From Balanoglossus misakiensis (Eukaryota > Hemichordata), in NCBI GenBank assembly GCA_040954595.2, contig CM082590.2, positions 4,526,001-4,590,000 on the forward strand: a stretch of DNA of 64,000 nt, written 5' to 3'. Below the pieces are notes generated by a model. The model saw nothing but the letters and a program-made list of their open reading frames with translations, had not been told where the DNA came from and searched no databases. A program made the position numbers and the translations under genes. Positions 1-13,100 of this stretch are shown one piece after another; positions within the stretch are counted from its first letter, which is position 1, and every line of letters begins with the position of its first letter.

Positions 1-715
1 GTTCTGTCCGACCTCAGACATTTACCGACTGTGTTCAAGACTGGTTTTTAAACGAACCGGGTGAATTATTCGTGATTGAATTAGGCCTATGTCCGCTGTC
101 ACGTTGTAGGCTGCCGGGCTGGCCGCCCTAACTAGCTACCGCCCAGGGAAGTGTGTTACGATGTACTGTAGGACTAGACTAGACTGGTTTTTGGTGTGGT
201 CTGTGGTTGCTTGAGCTTGGACTAAGTGTTGTCGCAGGTGCCTTTGGAAAGCTAACTTCAGCGTTCTGGGTCTCTAGCAACTTGAGTTAGAGATCTGGTT
301 CGGGGCACTAGCGTCAGTGCTGGTTCAACCTTGGGTCAACATTGGTCTTTTCATATTGTTTGTTTTTCTCTCGGTTCCGTCGTAATTGCAACGGGCCAGT
401 CTGCTCAGATGGCGATGTAAATATCAAAAGCAGTCGATAGTGGTTAGGTCAGAGTGCAGTGTTGATGATATTTCAAGCGACGGAAGGGCTAGTTCCTTGG
501 AAAATGTATGCAAAACTTGCAGTAGAATATAATTGCATGAATATATCAGTGATAGTCTGCACATAAAATTAAATTGAAAACTCAAATTACCGAGTTGAAA
601 GTAAATCTTCTGGGCGCATTTATTAACCTGTAGACGTGTAAATGTTTCTTGATTGGTGTATAGTAGGCCCGGGGTCGTGTTAATGGAAATCAATAGATTA
701 TGGTGATCCAATTTC
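1..715. repeat. Near-identical repeat, copy 1 (cut by window start)
   Basis: It matches 43940-44640 almost base for base for the first 300 bases, with small indels later. This is much closer than the paralogous introns. Its left end lies outside the window, so its true length is unknown. It is downstream of gene A. Confidence 0.9.
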
Positions 716-954
716 CCTAATGGTACGAAAAGGGAGGGATCTACATTCAGCGGTCAGTTGCTGAGCCTGAATGCAGTGAAGCAGGCCGTCTGATCGCAAC
801 CACCGAGGAGACCTTATTGGTCCATTGCAGGTCACGTGACAAACATGTGACTACGAATAGCAAGGTTGCAGACGTATCGAGTATGGGAACTAAGGGATGG
901 CCCATTAAATTTGAGTGTGTTCATGAATTATACCTGATATTTTTCATGAATATT

Positions 955-1130
955 TTTTTTATGAATCTGCTTGTCTAATTGCTTTGAATTTTGGTAGGTG
1001 TATTCCGTCTGGTGATTGAAGTAAGATATTGTAAAATTCTGGCAATATTTGCAAATTTGGGTTTTTGGCAAGTTTTGAACAAAAATCGTTTTCTCTGAAA
1101 CTGCTTGTCAGATTACTTTGAAAGAATGTT
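955..1130 (-). mobile_element. GGTCCCAT-family internal fragment
   Basis: AAGATATTGTAAAATT and TTTTCTCTGAAACTGCTTGTCAGA match the interior of copy 3 (54300-54470). No ends are present. Confidence 0.45.
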
Positions 1131-1525
1131 GGTTACATTTGCCCCCCCCCCCCTAACCATGAATTGCTCCCTAAGCCCCTGGCCTCGCAAATTATTCGTA
1201 CAATGTGCACTTTCATCCATTAAGGCTTAGATTATTCCTCAAATAATTTAGCAAAAACATAAACAGAAAATAATTTCAAATAAATGCAACACAATTATAA
1301 TGATGACCAATGGGATATTCATTGTCCTATCATAGAACATTGAAAGGGTATATAAATAAGGCTTCCATCAAAAGGTACTACCTAATTAAATGTAGATTTA
1401 ATTTTTTTTTTCAGTTAAAATGAATATAGTGCAAACAAATTCTGAAAATATTGTGTCAATTTTATTCAAACAAAATTGCCAATATTGGAATGAATTTTTC
1501 AAATACATGTCATCAATAATTGAAA
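1121..1525. repeat. Second shared 3'-flank segment (partner 45668-45935)
   Basis: Both segments have GGTTACATTTGC, a C-run, ACCATGAATTGCTCCCTAAG, then ATTATTCGTACAATGTG and, further on, GAATATAGTGCAAACAAATT. Copy 1 has about 130 extra bases in the middle. Confidence 0.8.
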
Positions 1526-1799
1526 TATCAACCTGTCTTCTTTATTAGTATATGTAGATATCTTAAAAAACTATAATTCTTATTAATATGCCCAGAAGTT
1601 TGGGGTTTTAAGAATCACGGAAATGTTATTTTTGGTACTAAAATTCAAAAGTTTGATCGTGCTTACAAATTTCGAGATAGTGCATTCAAGCAAAGAAAAC
1701 AACTAAACATATTTTGAACTAAAGCAATTTGTAATACATTGTTTGTGGATGATTTTCCACATTCTGAAAAGTAAACTTTCCCTTCGACTATAACCATAC

Positions 1800-2400
1800 C
1801 AAAAAATAAGGAAATGTGACTGTAAAAATAAGGAAATGTGACTGTAATCTTTACACAATCTTTAACTGAATGTGTTGGCCAGTATTGTCAGCACCAACAA
1901 TCTTGTCATTTGAGATGGTTGCATTTTCCTTCACATTATACAAACCCATTCGTTTGTACAGCTAACCTTGTCAGTAATACTCAGAAACTACATTTAAACA
2001 CACATCTCATATGTCTGGCTGAAACACAAAGCATATTCAGGGCTAAACGATATATCACATATACTGTGATAGTAAAACTTGACTAAATGTCATTTCTAGT
2101 CAAAACAAAAACATCACATACAGTGATTCTTATACTTGATTATATGTCACTATTCTATGCACAAAACGTCACTTAGAGTGATAATGATCCTTGAGTAACA
2201 CATACAAGTACTTAATTTTGTGTCAGCATCATATTTGTAGATATGTTATATTCAAATATGTTCATCACATATGTCCGGCTGAAACACATGGCATATTCAC
2301 GGCTAAAAGATACATGTATATCACATATACTGTGATAATAATACTTGAATAGTACTACAACTATTGATTCTACCATTGGGCCATACTTGGATTATTTTAT
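1800..2400. repeat. Short direct repeats in the 3' flank of gene A
   Basis: AAAATAAGGAAATGTGACTGTA is repeated in tandem at about 1803-1846. A 70-base stretch with CATATGTCTGGCTGAAACAC (about 2008) recurs at about 2268, a spacing of about 260 bases, each followed by ATATCACATATACTGTGATA. Confidence 0.75.
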
Positions 2401-2942
2401 ATTATTTCAAGTACAGCGAACCCGAGCCAATCCGGTAAAATTTGTGTAACCAGAACACATTTTCAATTCTCTTCCATTGAGAACCACATGTTACAGGAAT
2501 ATCTATAAACCTGGAACCTCTGCAAACAGACCATTATCTTCCACCCTTTTGGTATCCACTAAAGACTGGAATTTTACTGGAATTTATAACTGCTGCAAGA
2601 TAGTAAACCAATGTGCCTTTAACATACAGTTTTCATTCACAATTGTTCCACAGCTAAATATATGACCACTGTCCGTGTGACATTTCACAGGCCATCTTTG
2701 TTATTGAGAAGACAGTCATGGTTGGAGGGTGGTTTGGTGTATTGGCTTCATTTTCTCTGCGGGGATAATTACTGTATGTGTGTTGGGAACTTTTCATTTG
2801 CACACACCAATTCCGTTACTCATTTAAATTCTCAGACATTGCAACAATTTTCATGGAAATATTGCAATCCATTGCAATACAAACCAGAAATTGTTATACT
2901 GACGTCGCAGCGGTCTGCTTCTGAGATGTTGATGTCATCATC
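2400..2942. other. 3' flank of gene A, nothing further recognised
   Basis: This should include the gene A 3' UTR. AATAAA on the minus strand is first seen as TTTATT at 1541-1546, 1.4 kb past the stop, so the polyadenylation site remains unassigned. Confidence 0.4.
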
Positions 2943-4190
2943 TTAAGACGTTAGATGTAGATGAGCCATGTCACCTTCAACACCATGATGATCAGCTGAC
3001 ACACCAAGTTTTCGGAACATCTCATGTATTTCGTATCTGGCAGCGTAGACATCACAACTTTCTTGCTCAAGAATTTTAACCAGGTTGGAAAAATTGCTCT
3101 TACATAATGTGTTATCTGCAGTTGGCTGTTGGCCTGCACGTTGTTGTCCTCCACAGCCCTTGGACCAAACAGATAAAGCATGTTGTGTGGGAGATTGAAT
3201 CGATGCACTGTATTGCCATGAAGCCACCTCCATTTGAGGGATCCCCATCAAGTCTGCCATAGCCCTGTAGTCATTGCCGGGGAAACGGATGATATCCATG
3301 ATATTAGAAAATATCTTGAGGGCATCCTTCAGCATCCACTTGACATCACTTTCATATCCATATTTACGGAGGAATGTGGTATCATATCCAGCACAGAGCA
3401 AGTCAGTGACAGCTTCTACTTCACCTGTTTGCTCATCATACACTCCACTTCCATTCTGCTCAGCTTCTGTGATTTTCTGCATTGGGTAGAATCTGACATT
3501 CTCCGGGTTGCTGTGAATTCGCAGCGAGTGGGCGCTGAGAATATGGGTGTCGACCTCGATACCCGGACAGCAGATCTCTTTGACGTCATGGATATCTTTG
3601 GTCACCATTTTCAGTAACTGGTAACATGCCCCTATGTCTTCTCCCTTTTCTGCTCTGACACAGGTGTGGATTGCCTTCCGTCCATCTGTCATGTACACCA
3701 ATCCTTCTACGATGTGGCAGACTTTGATACCATTCTTCCATATTCCACTGGGAGGGTAACCCATTTTCTCAAAGTGACGGTAGAGCCTGGTCTGTAGGCG
3801 TGGGAACAAACCTGGTGTGAAGCTGTCTGTTTCATCATGGCATTCGATTCTTCTACCAAAATAGTGATGCTTAGTGGGATCCGATTCCCATTGATTTGCT
3901 GGCATTTTATCTTCCAAGAGTCCAGGGATGATGTAAGATTTTGGATTGGACTCATCTTCATGGAGAAGCTCAAAATGCTTGAGAAGAGCCATGACTAAGT
4001 TGGTATCACCGTAACCACTGAATACTCGAGCAATTTCCTCCTCGTGATAGAACTTCTGATTTTTTAGCAGTTTGTCGCTGTATTGAACGAAGATATCAGT
4101 TGCCATCAGTCGACCTAAGATTTCTGAACACAACCACTGACCATCAAGAACAATGATATCATCACCAATTGGATTCTTGACAAAGATAAT
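2943..4190 (-). CDS. Gene A coding exon 13: COR and Death domain, stop
   Basis: The last exon has 1248 bases including the stop TAA at 2945-2943 and covers residues 497-911. IIFVKNPIGDDIIVLDGQWL is the COR strand with the DGQWL signature (family: P-Q-W-L). A Death domain follows at about 786-891: LKIFSNIMDIIR, NDYRAMADLMGI, SPTQHALSVW and a last helix pair LVKILEQESCDVYAAR. A Gly/Gln-rich insert of about 20 residues splits helices 4 and 5. The open frame runs 7 codons further upstream to an ATG, but the TTGCAG acceptor just before Ile-497 and continuity with exon 12 decide the boundary. Confidence 0.9.
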   Translation of the reverse strand: MIFVKNPIGDDIIVLDGQWLCSEILGRLMATDIFVQYSDKLLKNQKFYHEEEIARVFSGYGDTNLVMALLKHFELLHEDESNPKSYIIPGLLEDKMPANQWESDPTKHHYFGRRIECHDETDSFTPGLFPRLQTRLYRHFEKMGYPPSGIWKNGIKVCHIVEGLVYMTDGRKAIHTCVRAEKGEDIGACYQLLKMVTKDIHDVKEICCPGIEVDTHILSAHSLRIHSNPENVRFYPMQKITEAEQNGSGVYDEQTGEVEAVTDLLCAGYDTTFLRKYGYESDVKWMLKDALKIFSNIMDIIRFPGNDYRAMADLMGIPQMEVASWQYSASIQSPTQHALSVWSKGCGGQQRAGQQPTADNTLCKSNFSNLVKILEQESCDVYAARYEIHEMFRKLGVSADHHGVEGDMAHLHLTS

Positions 4191-7100
4191 CTGCAACAAA
4201 CAAGAAGACAATGAAATAAACTTAAGATGTTAACAAACGTTGATTGAAAGAAAATAGTATATTGATGGATGAGATGTAAATGGTGGATGAACGAATAAAT
4301 CAATGAAGCAATGAAAAATGATTGTTGAAAGGACAGGTAGATGGATGGATGGGTGGGTGTATGTATGTATGTATGTATGTATGTATGTATGGGATGGGTC
4401 AAATGGATTGACGGATTGAGTGATTCATTGATATGTGACTGTCTGGCTGGATGTTTGCAATAAATATGTGAGGTGTAATGACAGACACTGATTGGGTGGC
4501 CGGATTGGTGGATGAACTATTTGCTGTATATCTACATTTACCTCGCCAATGCTATCCAGGTAATATGTAGCTGTTCTCAGGAAGGGCTCTTTAACCAATG
4601 GATCAATTCCCTGTACTTTTTCCACATACGTCTTCCAGTACAGGACAGGGAATTTAAGAAGCTTGTTATACCATATTGGCTTCTTGTCGACAATTTCTGC
4701 ACATAACCTTGGTATTGTTTCTTCCTTCTGTAATGCAATGAAGGAATGGAAAATTATGATGAGTAGCTATATTTTTAAATCATCGATTCAATGAACTCAG
4801 CCATATAAAATATGGGACCAAAGGCCATTCCCAAAATGTCAAATGCAATATAAAAGTATATATTTCCATCAACATGCCACTACATAATGCTTTTTGATCA
4901 CTTCTAAACATCTGGAAACTTTCGGTAATCATATCTGTGTTGGTAAGTGTGTATAGCAACCATCACCAACACCAAGAAAATGCCCTTAGTATTTCGTGTA
5001 TTTATATATTATGTGACTATATAACTTGGTTCCCTGAGTGAACATGTGGTAAACGGAAAGGTGATGAAAGTATGGAGAAATATTTACAGGAAAAACTCCA
5101 TACAGATGACGATTTGATTGGAGTGATTAATCTAACCTGGCCAATTGTTGTGAGAAATGTTGGATTGATCACTCCACTGAAATTATCATTCTGCTGTAGT
5201 GTTTTTTATCATTTTTGATTGGACAGATATTAAAATCAATATGATAAAAAATAGTTATGCATTTATGTTAAACTCACCTTGAACCCACGTAAGATCACAC
5301 GTAGTCTGCCCATTGCTTCACTTTGAGAATCATGACAATTTACCAAAACTGTCTCATCGACGATATTCAAATAATCGCCAAATTTCTTCTTCAACTCTTT
5401 GCGTACCTTTTCTACAACCAATTTGGCTATAATAGAAAACATAAAATAAAAAAATGGGTTATGGTAATTACGGATGTACATGCAAAACGTAAACTGGTAG
5501 ACTGCGTGAACTTATGGGCATGTCACTATTCCAATAAAATAGAAAAAAAATTGGTATCGGTATTTAACTAGTATTCAAAGAAGGCACCTTCTGACTAAAA
5601 GATTGTTATTAATTATGTCAAATCTTTTTGTAAAAAAACATTATCGTGCATCACCTTACAATGTTTCGATAATTATATACCCCAACCCATCAAAACTCAT
5701 GTGTATGTAGAAACAGATAGGTCTGCTGGTCTAAATCAATATTGGTTTCCATTACATTCTAGATTGTGTGTGAGTGTGTGTGCATGTACCACTGTGTTTA
5801 ACAGTATATACATGTTGTAACTGCACTCAAACAAATTGACTCACCACTCTCTTGTTGAGATTCATCCAACATATCAGCTCTACTTGCGATCAATATCACA
5901 GTTGGTTTGGTGTCTTCACTCCGAGACGAAGCATCATCACTCTTTAGTATGCTGCTTATCATGCCTTTGAAGAACTGGGCCCATATGTTGGTCTGAAAAT
6001 TATCACAATCAATTAATTACCCAATTGCAATCAATCAATCAATCAATCAATTTAGTAATTAATTAATTAACATTTAATGTAATGCAAGTGTTTTATAGCT
6101 AATGGGCTAGTTTTAATATAACACAAGTAAGTATTGATTTGTTTAAATGTTAAAGTGTTGTGGCATGTTTTACATGTGTTGAGGGTTTTCACCCAAAATA
6201 GTTTGATTGATTTCACAACTAAAATCTGCAGAATCGTCACTCAAGGTATGGATTGATTTGGATACACTACCGTCCAGTCATTTAAGAAAATTCACATGTG
6301 ACCTTCGCTTCCATTACATTAAGATTGTCTTGGGGGTGCAATTGGCAGAATATTTCATAATAGTGGCACTGTAATGCCACACATAAACCATACTAAGTTC
6401 AGAGCTTACAAAAACATGCAAGAAATTATGACAGTTTGTATCTGTTAGGCATTGCATCTGTGGACCACTCGATCCCCCAACCCGTCCTCAAATGACTAGT
6501 TCTATATTTCGACATAGTAGGTTCAAAAGTAGATTTCATTCCGGGGTGTGTGTTGGTGTTTGTTTGTTTGTGTGTAGCCGTTCTCAAATGACTAGTTCCA
6601 TATTTGGACATACATGTAGTAGGTTAAATTGGACATACTTTACAGTTTCTATTTCGTTCCGGTGAGTTTGTGTGTGAAGGGTCATGTCTCACCTCTTTCA
6701 GTGCTTGTTCCAACATCTCTATAGGCTTCTTCAAATGTTTTGGGTCATCTTTCACCATTTCTGTTATTTTAAACAGAAGCATAAACACAGCATCTTCTGC
6801 TCTCAGGAACATGTTGTGTGTCACGTAGTACTCACACTGTCCAGCAAAATCCATGACAATGTATTCTCCAACCTTTGGTATGTCGACAGTTTTTACATCA
6901 ATACCAGGTGTCGGTGTGTACCCAGTCTTGTCCGGTGGAGGGGCTTTTTCTGCAGCTCGTCGAGTCACATTCGCTTTCCAGAAGCCCTGTATGAAAGCAA
7001 TACACACAAAACTGTAGTAAGCGTTTGTGTTGACATTGACACTGATGGGCGAGTAACACCACCTGTATCATTTAAGCAAACTATTTCACCTGGACATCAT

Positions 7101-10100
7101 GATAATGTTTAATAGATTTTAATAACAATAGTTTGGTGAACTGTTTATGTATGCTGTACATTACAACATCCAGAAAAAGTTCATAAATGAATAATTTAAT
7201 AGTATCATTGCAATAGATAAAAAACTTGAAACATTGATGAAACCTTTGAAGTTAAAAACAGTGTGACCATACAATGTTTGACAAAGATACAGGTATAGAT
7301 ATGAAAATCATTGTTACCCGTTGCAAAGATTTCACAAGGGTTGTCTTTCCAACACCACCAAATCCACAGACATGAACCCTGCTACTATTTCGGGTGATGC
7401 CTGGTTCTCTCATCAAAACACTGAATTCCTTCTTCCTCTGTTCCGCCTGATGTTAACAAAAAGAACAACGTTAACAGCAAGCGACAGCATTCTCAGAAGA
7501 CTTGCCAAATATTGTCAAAATGGACTGTGATATCAAATGAACACTACACTGGCATTGATGACAAAATTTGGCTGCGACAGCCTAGTCATCATACATATAA
7601 CAAATCAGTTCATTTAGATATATGAAATGTATTTCAAGAGTTTATCAAAAGTGAAAGTCGTTCATCAGCTTAAATCTGGTAGTGTTTGATAACGTTTAGT
7701 CACATTCGTTAAATTCTGGGGTGTTATGCACATGTCAAAGTGCGGTGATTATGAATTGTGGATGAAACAATGAATTAGAACAATTATACCTGTAAGTATT
7801 ATTTATTGGTAACAGTAACATGAAAGGAACAATATTGTTGGTATTGTCAACAAGTGCACAAGTTCCTATTACAGACCCTAAAGTAAGGAGTACAATATTT
7901 TAGACCTACCAATTAATTTGTGTTAAATGAAACCACATTTAGCAACAACAATGGTTTCATAAGCATTACTTTGAAATATAAATTAGACTCGGAGAGGTAA
8001 AAACTAATCTCCACTCTCCAAAGTGTTTCTTTCGGTTTCTGTTCTGGAAATGAATTACTTGATATCATTGATGGTTGTATTACAAGTAAAAGCGTTTCTT
8101 TTGAATATGACAGTTACTTTGTATTTATGGGAAATATTACCTTCAGCAGGGATTTGACTCTTCTGTCGTTTGCAACATCCAGAGGTGTCTTTCCTTCCTG
8201 AAATGTGGAGTAAAGATTTTAAGCCAATTGATTTGATTTGGTTAAAACTGCTTCATGATGTTTTATATGGACTCTTCACAAATCTATATTGCAAAACACG
8301 TCTCTGGTTGGAATTGTTTGCGTATCGAAATGTGACAGTCGGGACAATTGTCATGGTTTTCTAGTGTTAAACTTTAAAAGTGAGTTCTCGTGGCGTTTAG
8401 ATTGTGCGCGAGGGTATCTACTTTGATTAACACATTTCCCAAAATGCCTCACTAATCTCTGCAAAAGAAAAAAAAAATGTCTGCTATGGATAATAGTTAA
8501 GCGAGTTTCACTGACAGTACAATTTCAACTACTAGTATAATGGTGACAGTACATGTTTTGTGCGAGAGAGGATGGTGTCAGAAGGAATGAAATGAGACGA
8601 CATTACGAACGTGATAGTTCGACTTGGCGAGCAAACATGATAGTACAAGTATCATATCATCAGTAGGAATGCCGCATTCGAGCCGTTTGGATCCCTAATC
8701 CAAGTCGCACCCACAATGCACTGCTGTTAAAGTGGGGCGGCATAACAAAAAATTTCATATCGATTGTGCATTTTGTGATAAAAGCTCAGATGGGTGTTTA
8801 TGTGTAATTAACTCCATCGGCCATGTAACGCCGGGAACACACAGACTTGTACGTAGGGCTAGGAACACACATTCTCACACTCCTGGCATGCTCTCACTGA
8901 ATCGAAAGCTGTATATGACGCGAGCGCTGATTGGTTGACAAAGCGTTCTTTCGCTACGCGCGCTAAATGTTATCCAATGGCGCGATGTGTATTACAGGCA
9001 CAGAACTATAACGTGCCCCCAGACGACAGTTCCAGAGTCATTTATTCAATGTTTTTAACGATTTTGGCTAATTTGTGGCCGTGTGAGAAAAATAATCTCA
9101 CACACCAAGGACCTGGGATCATATTTCTCACACTCGTCGGGGATATTCTGTCCCACACTCGCCTGCGGCTCGTGTGGGACAGAAAATCCCCGACTCGTGT
9201 GAGAAATATGATCCCAGGTCCTTGGGAGTGTGAGATTCTATTATTCCCATCACATACGACACATACGACACAACCCAACACAGAACTCAGCATGAACTGA
9301 ACAAAGCAATTGCTCCATCGAGACCATGACCGTATTTACATGTAGACTCATTTGAATGTCAATTTTGCATTGGTTTTATGGCCGCCAAGCTGAAAGTTTT
9401 TGTTTCAGGGTTTTGACAAATATCTTTGGAGTAGGCAAGTGACAGGCAAACATCAGGAAACAGATTATGTCTCATGACACGCGGCGACGGTGTGATTTCC
9501 AACATTACCTACACAGTCATAAATTGCGACAACATGTGGTGGGAAGGTATTTAAAATAAAATTGGGCGTGACTACGGCAACACGTGGCAAAGGCAAGCCA
9601 AATTCTGAGAGGAACATTGCGATCGTACTGCTTCCCAACAGCCAGCAATCTGGACTTATCAACTGAAGACATAGCTGTAGAAACGCAGCTGTTCCGCCGG
9701 GGGGAGGGGAGAGATGCGGGGAATTAGTATATCCCCCCTTGGTGGAACAGCTGCATTTCCACACTCCATAACTCCGATTTTCAGAAATTTAATTCCACTT
9801 TCCTCGGAAAATTCGGAACGTGTTTTGCTTTCCAAAAATCTACGCTGGACGCTCATTTGTGTATTACGCCCTTTACGGTAACAATAAACTTAATCCGGAA
9901 ACGCCTACACTAGATGATTTCATGTCTTCGTACCAACACAGAGAAATAAACTGTCGGGTTTAATCCCCCTGAAATTTTTCCTTGCCTTTATGCAAAATAC
10001 AGAATGATTTTTCAAGACATTGACCAACCGCGTTATGGCAAGTGTCCACGGCTGTTTAGCCAACATCGCGAAACTTTTTATAGGCTTATATTGAGCATTT

Positions 10101-13100
10101 GTGAACAGAGAAACAGTTAGGCGTAGGTCACACTATATAGGGCTCACTCGATATACTCATGTCATCAATGGCGCGATTCAAGCGCCTGTACCACCTGTTG
10201 CAGTCATCTCTACAACAAGCTGACTGACTAAATACTTGGAATCGGACAACAGTGTGATAACATTTATCAGCGGAATCTAACCGACGTGCCAAGCGCAATG
10301 CAATGCGGGGCCGGGTTAACGCAGATTTGAGTCTTTGCAAGGCTGGCTTCTCTAGCTTGAGTGGTCGTTGCGTCGAGCGCTCTGCATGGATGATACACGT
10401 CCTCCTATACCAGCGTGCTGTTATCAGTAAGAGGGGTTCTCGTTTATTGGTCCTATATTACGATACACACTAATATTTACATATAAATCTGCTGATCTTG
10501 ATCTCACATTCAACAAAACAAACACATTAATTTCTCTTTTTTATCATGACAAACTGTGCTTTTAAAGAAAAAAACATTGAAATATTTTTTTTAAAAATCC
10601 ATAATTACCAAGACAGGCTGTCATAGGTAATATTATGTTGTAACGGCTGCGTTGTTGGGAATAAGGCAGAGGGATAGACGTTAATTATTTATTTTTATTT
10701 ACCTATGTTCAAAAATGTGTGTCATTGATAATAAAACATGCCAACTGATGTGTGAGTGTAGAATAGAATTAGTGTGATTACAGTAACTTACGTTGGACTG
10801 CACATTGATGCTGGCATTAGATTGCAGTAGAAGTCTCACCACGTCACCATGTCCTCCCCATGCTGCACAGTGTAACGGTGCCCGACCATTCTGCGGGAAT
10901 ACAACAAAAAGGTGTCACTGAAAATTCCTGACTATAAGCGTATAATGGAACAAGCAGTGTGAGACACATTCTGAACAATCATTTGTAAGATGGCACAACA
11001 TGTTTTGCCGAAACTTTGTTGTTGTTGTTGTTGTTGTTTTTTAGGGGGGATAAATTAATAGTAGGATACATCCCAGTCCCCCACGCAATGGACATAAATA
11101 CATGATGTGGTGATAGGGCTCTGTCCTTTGAGGGTACATTAACATTAAAGGTATTCTTTTACTTGAGATTTATGATACGCCCGTGTGTTGCTTTCATTTG
11201 AAGATGCCCTCAGTACAATACCCTCAAACTGATAATGATCTAAATATTATAAAAGCCTAGACAGCAGTTTCATTACCCCTTAAGAGTATTGGAATTAGCC
11301 AATCAAAGAACGCCAATTATGAATGAAAGGTAAGAAATATGCAGAACCACTATTGACATTCAAATGATTATGGTAGACTTCAGCCAGACAACTTTTTAAA
11401 GTCTCGCTAGCCAGACCTCTCTCTCTGTCATTCGATGGCTTAGCCACACGAAGTGCGCCACGAGCGGTGAAGCCACAAGAATCGAGCATCGGAGACAGCG
11501 ACACCACTTTTTATTTTATTTATTTATTACACAGATCAACGGGCAAACCCACTTACAGATCTGGGACTTGTGGCGCCCTTCGTGTGCCTGGCCTCGACGT
11601 CGACGGATAGCGAGGTTTGGCCAGTGAGAATGACGTTTCTTTAGTCAGTTCCATAAAGGTAACTGCATGATGACGGATTATGAAAGAATCCTACTTTGTA
11701 GATTTTCGGTTGAAAAGTCATCCCAAGTTTGTTTATTTTTCCGTTGAAAAATGACCCTTCTGGGTGGCACATACCCGTACACTTTCCTATGGGAGTACCC
11801 CCGGCCTGTTGTGCAGGATACATGGCACCCCTACAATTTACAATTATTTATTTTCGGAGTTTCATTTCGCTTCGCCGTTGTTACTGACAGCTATTACACT
11901 ACAGTTTGTTTAAATATAAAATAAATGTGTCATCGTGCATGTAGCAATAGTTCATGGTTAGGTCTCTAACTTTCAGGTCAAAAAGTTAACTATTGGTAGA
12001 TTATTTATAGAAAAATCTAATTACGAATTTCAATATGAACACCCTGATCCCAACCTGTCGAATTACTCGACGTTTTAATAAAATATTGCTTTATAGTGGT
12101 ATGATATTCAAAAGTGAATTTGTTGGTCTCAAAAGAGATAAGAATTTTACTTGGCCGCAGGTATAGCCACGGTCCAAAAACTCTCCCTCAAACTCTTTCA
12201 TACTCTTCATAATCCTGTTATGTGTGTTGGTTTATAGCAGTAACACTAGTTTCGTGATTGACATCCCGAAGGTCGTCATCACTACAAAATATAAGTACAG
12301 TGTCACCTTTTTGGCCGTTCGGGCTATTGGTGAGTGAGCATGTAAAGCCACTTACCCTATTCTTAGCATTGACGTCAGCTCCGTGGTCAATCAACACTTG
12401 TGCCACTTCCGGTTGATTTGCTTCGGCCGCTACATGCAATGCAGTGTATCCAGACTGAAATTGACAAATTCATTTGAATTACAACAAGCTATGTTCCAAT
12501 GTTGGACTTGTAAGGTGACATGGCTATAATTTCACTGGAATCGATTTGTAACTGTAAGTGTTGACTGATATTATGAGTTAAACGTGTATAGCATCTATAG
12601 TTGTTTCAGACCAAAACTCTATTGTTTCAGAGAACATTTATAACCTGTCCTGTAGATATTTCTAACAAGTGTAATACTATAAAATTCTAATATAATGTAG
12701 CGCACTATACATGTTTATGCACACTCAAAGGTGCAACAGGTCTTAATATCATTTCATAAATTACATTGATATGTTCAAATTTTCAATCACACCAAATACT
12801 CTAACAGATAAACATGGCGGACGTGATACACCCGACACACACAATCCCCTGTTTCTCTGTTGATGTAAGTTAATATTTAGGTATAGCCTGCTATGAACCC
12901 AACGTTGGTACGTACGGTACATCAATGTTATAATTATTTAATGTTGCTAGACAACATCAGAAAAAGAACTGTCTAAACCAGTCTGGACATTTCTCTCAAA
13001 TTTGTCTTTTTTTAAAGCGTTTCTGGTATCCATTGAATGGAACTGAAATCACATATGTCTGGTTCACTGAATTTAACAAAAAACATAAAAGGAAAATTGT

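Noticed and set aside
424-711. 95-codon frame repeated at 44364-44549 as a conserved gene
   Set aside because: It is part of the near-identical repeat and is broken by indels in the second copy.
4191-4211. ATG at 4211 as a start for the COR-Death part of gene A
   Set aside because: Exon 12 joins in frame at 4190 through a TTGCAG acceptor, and the 7 codons above it are intron.
9465-9856. Paired open frames at 9465-9856 and 14405-14790 as a duplicated small gene
   Set aside because: They lie in paralogous introns of the module duplication and show no splice or domain features; the copies carry different indels.
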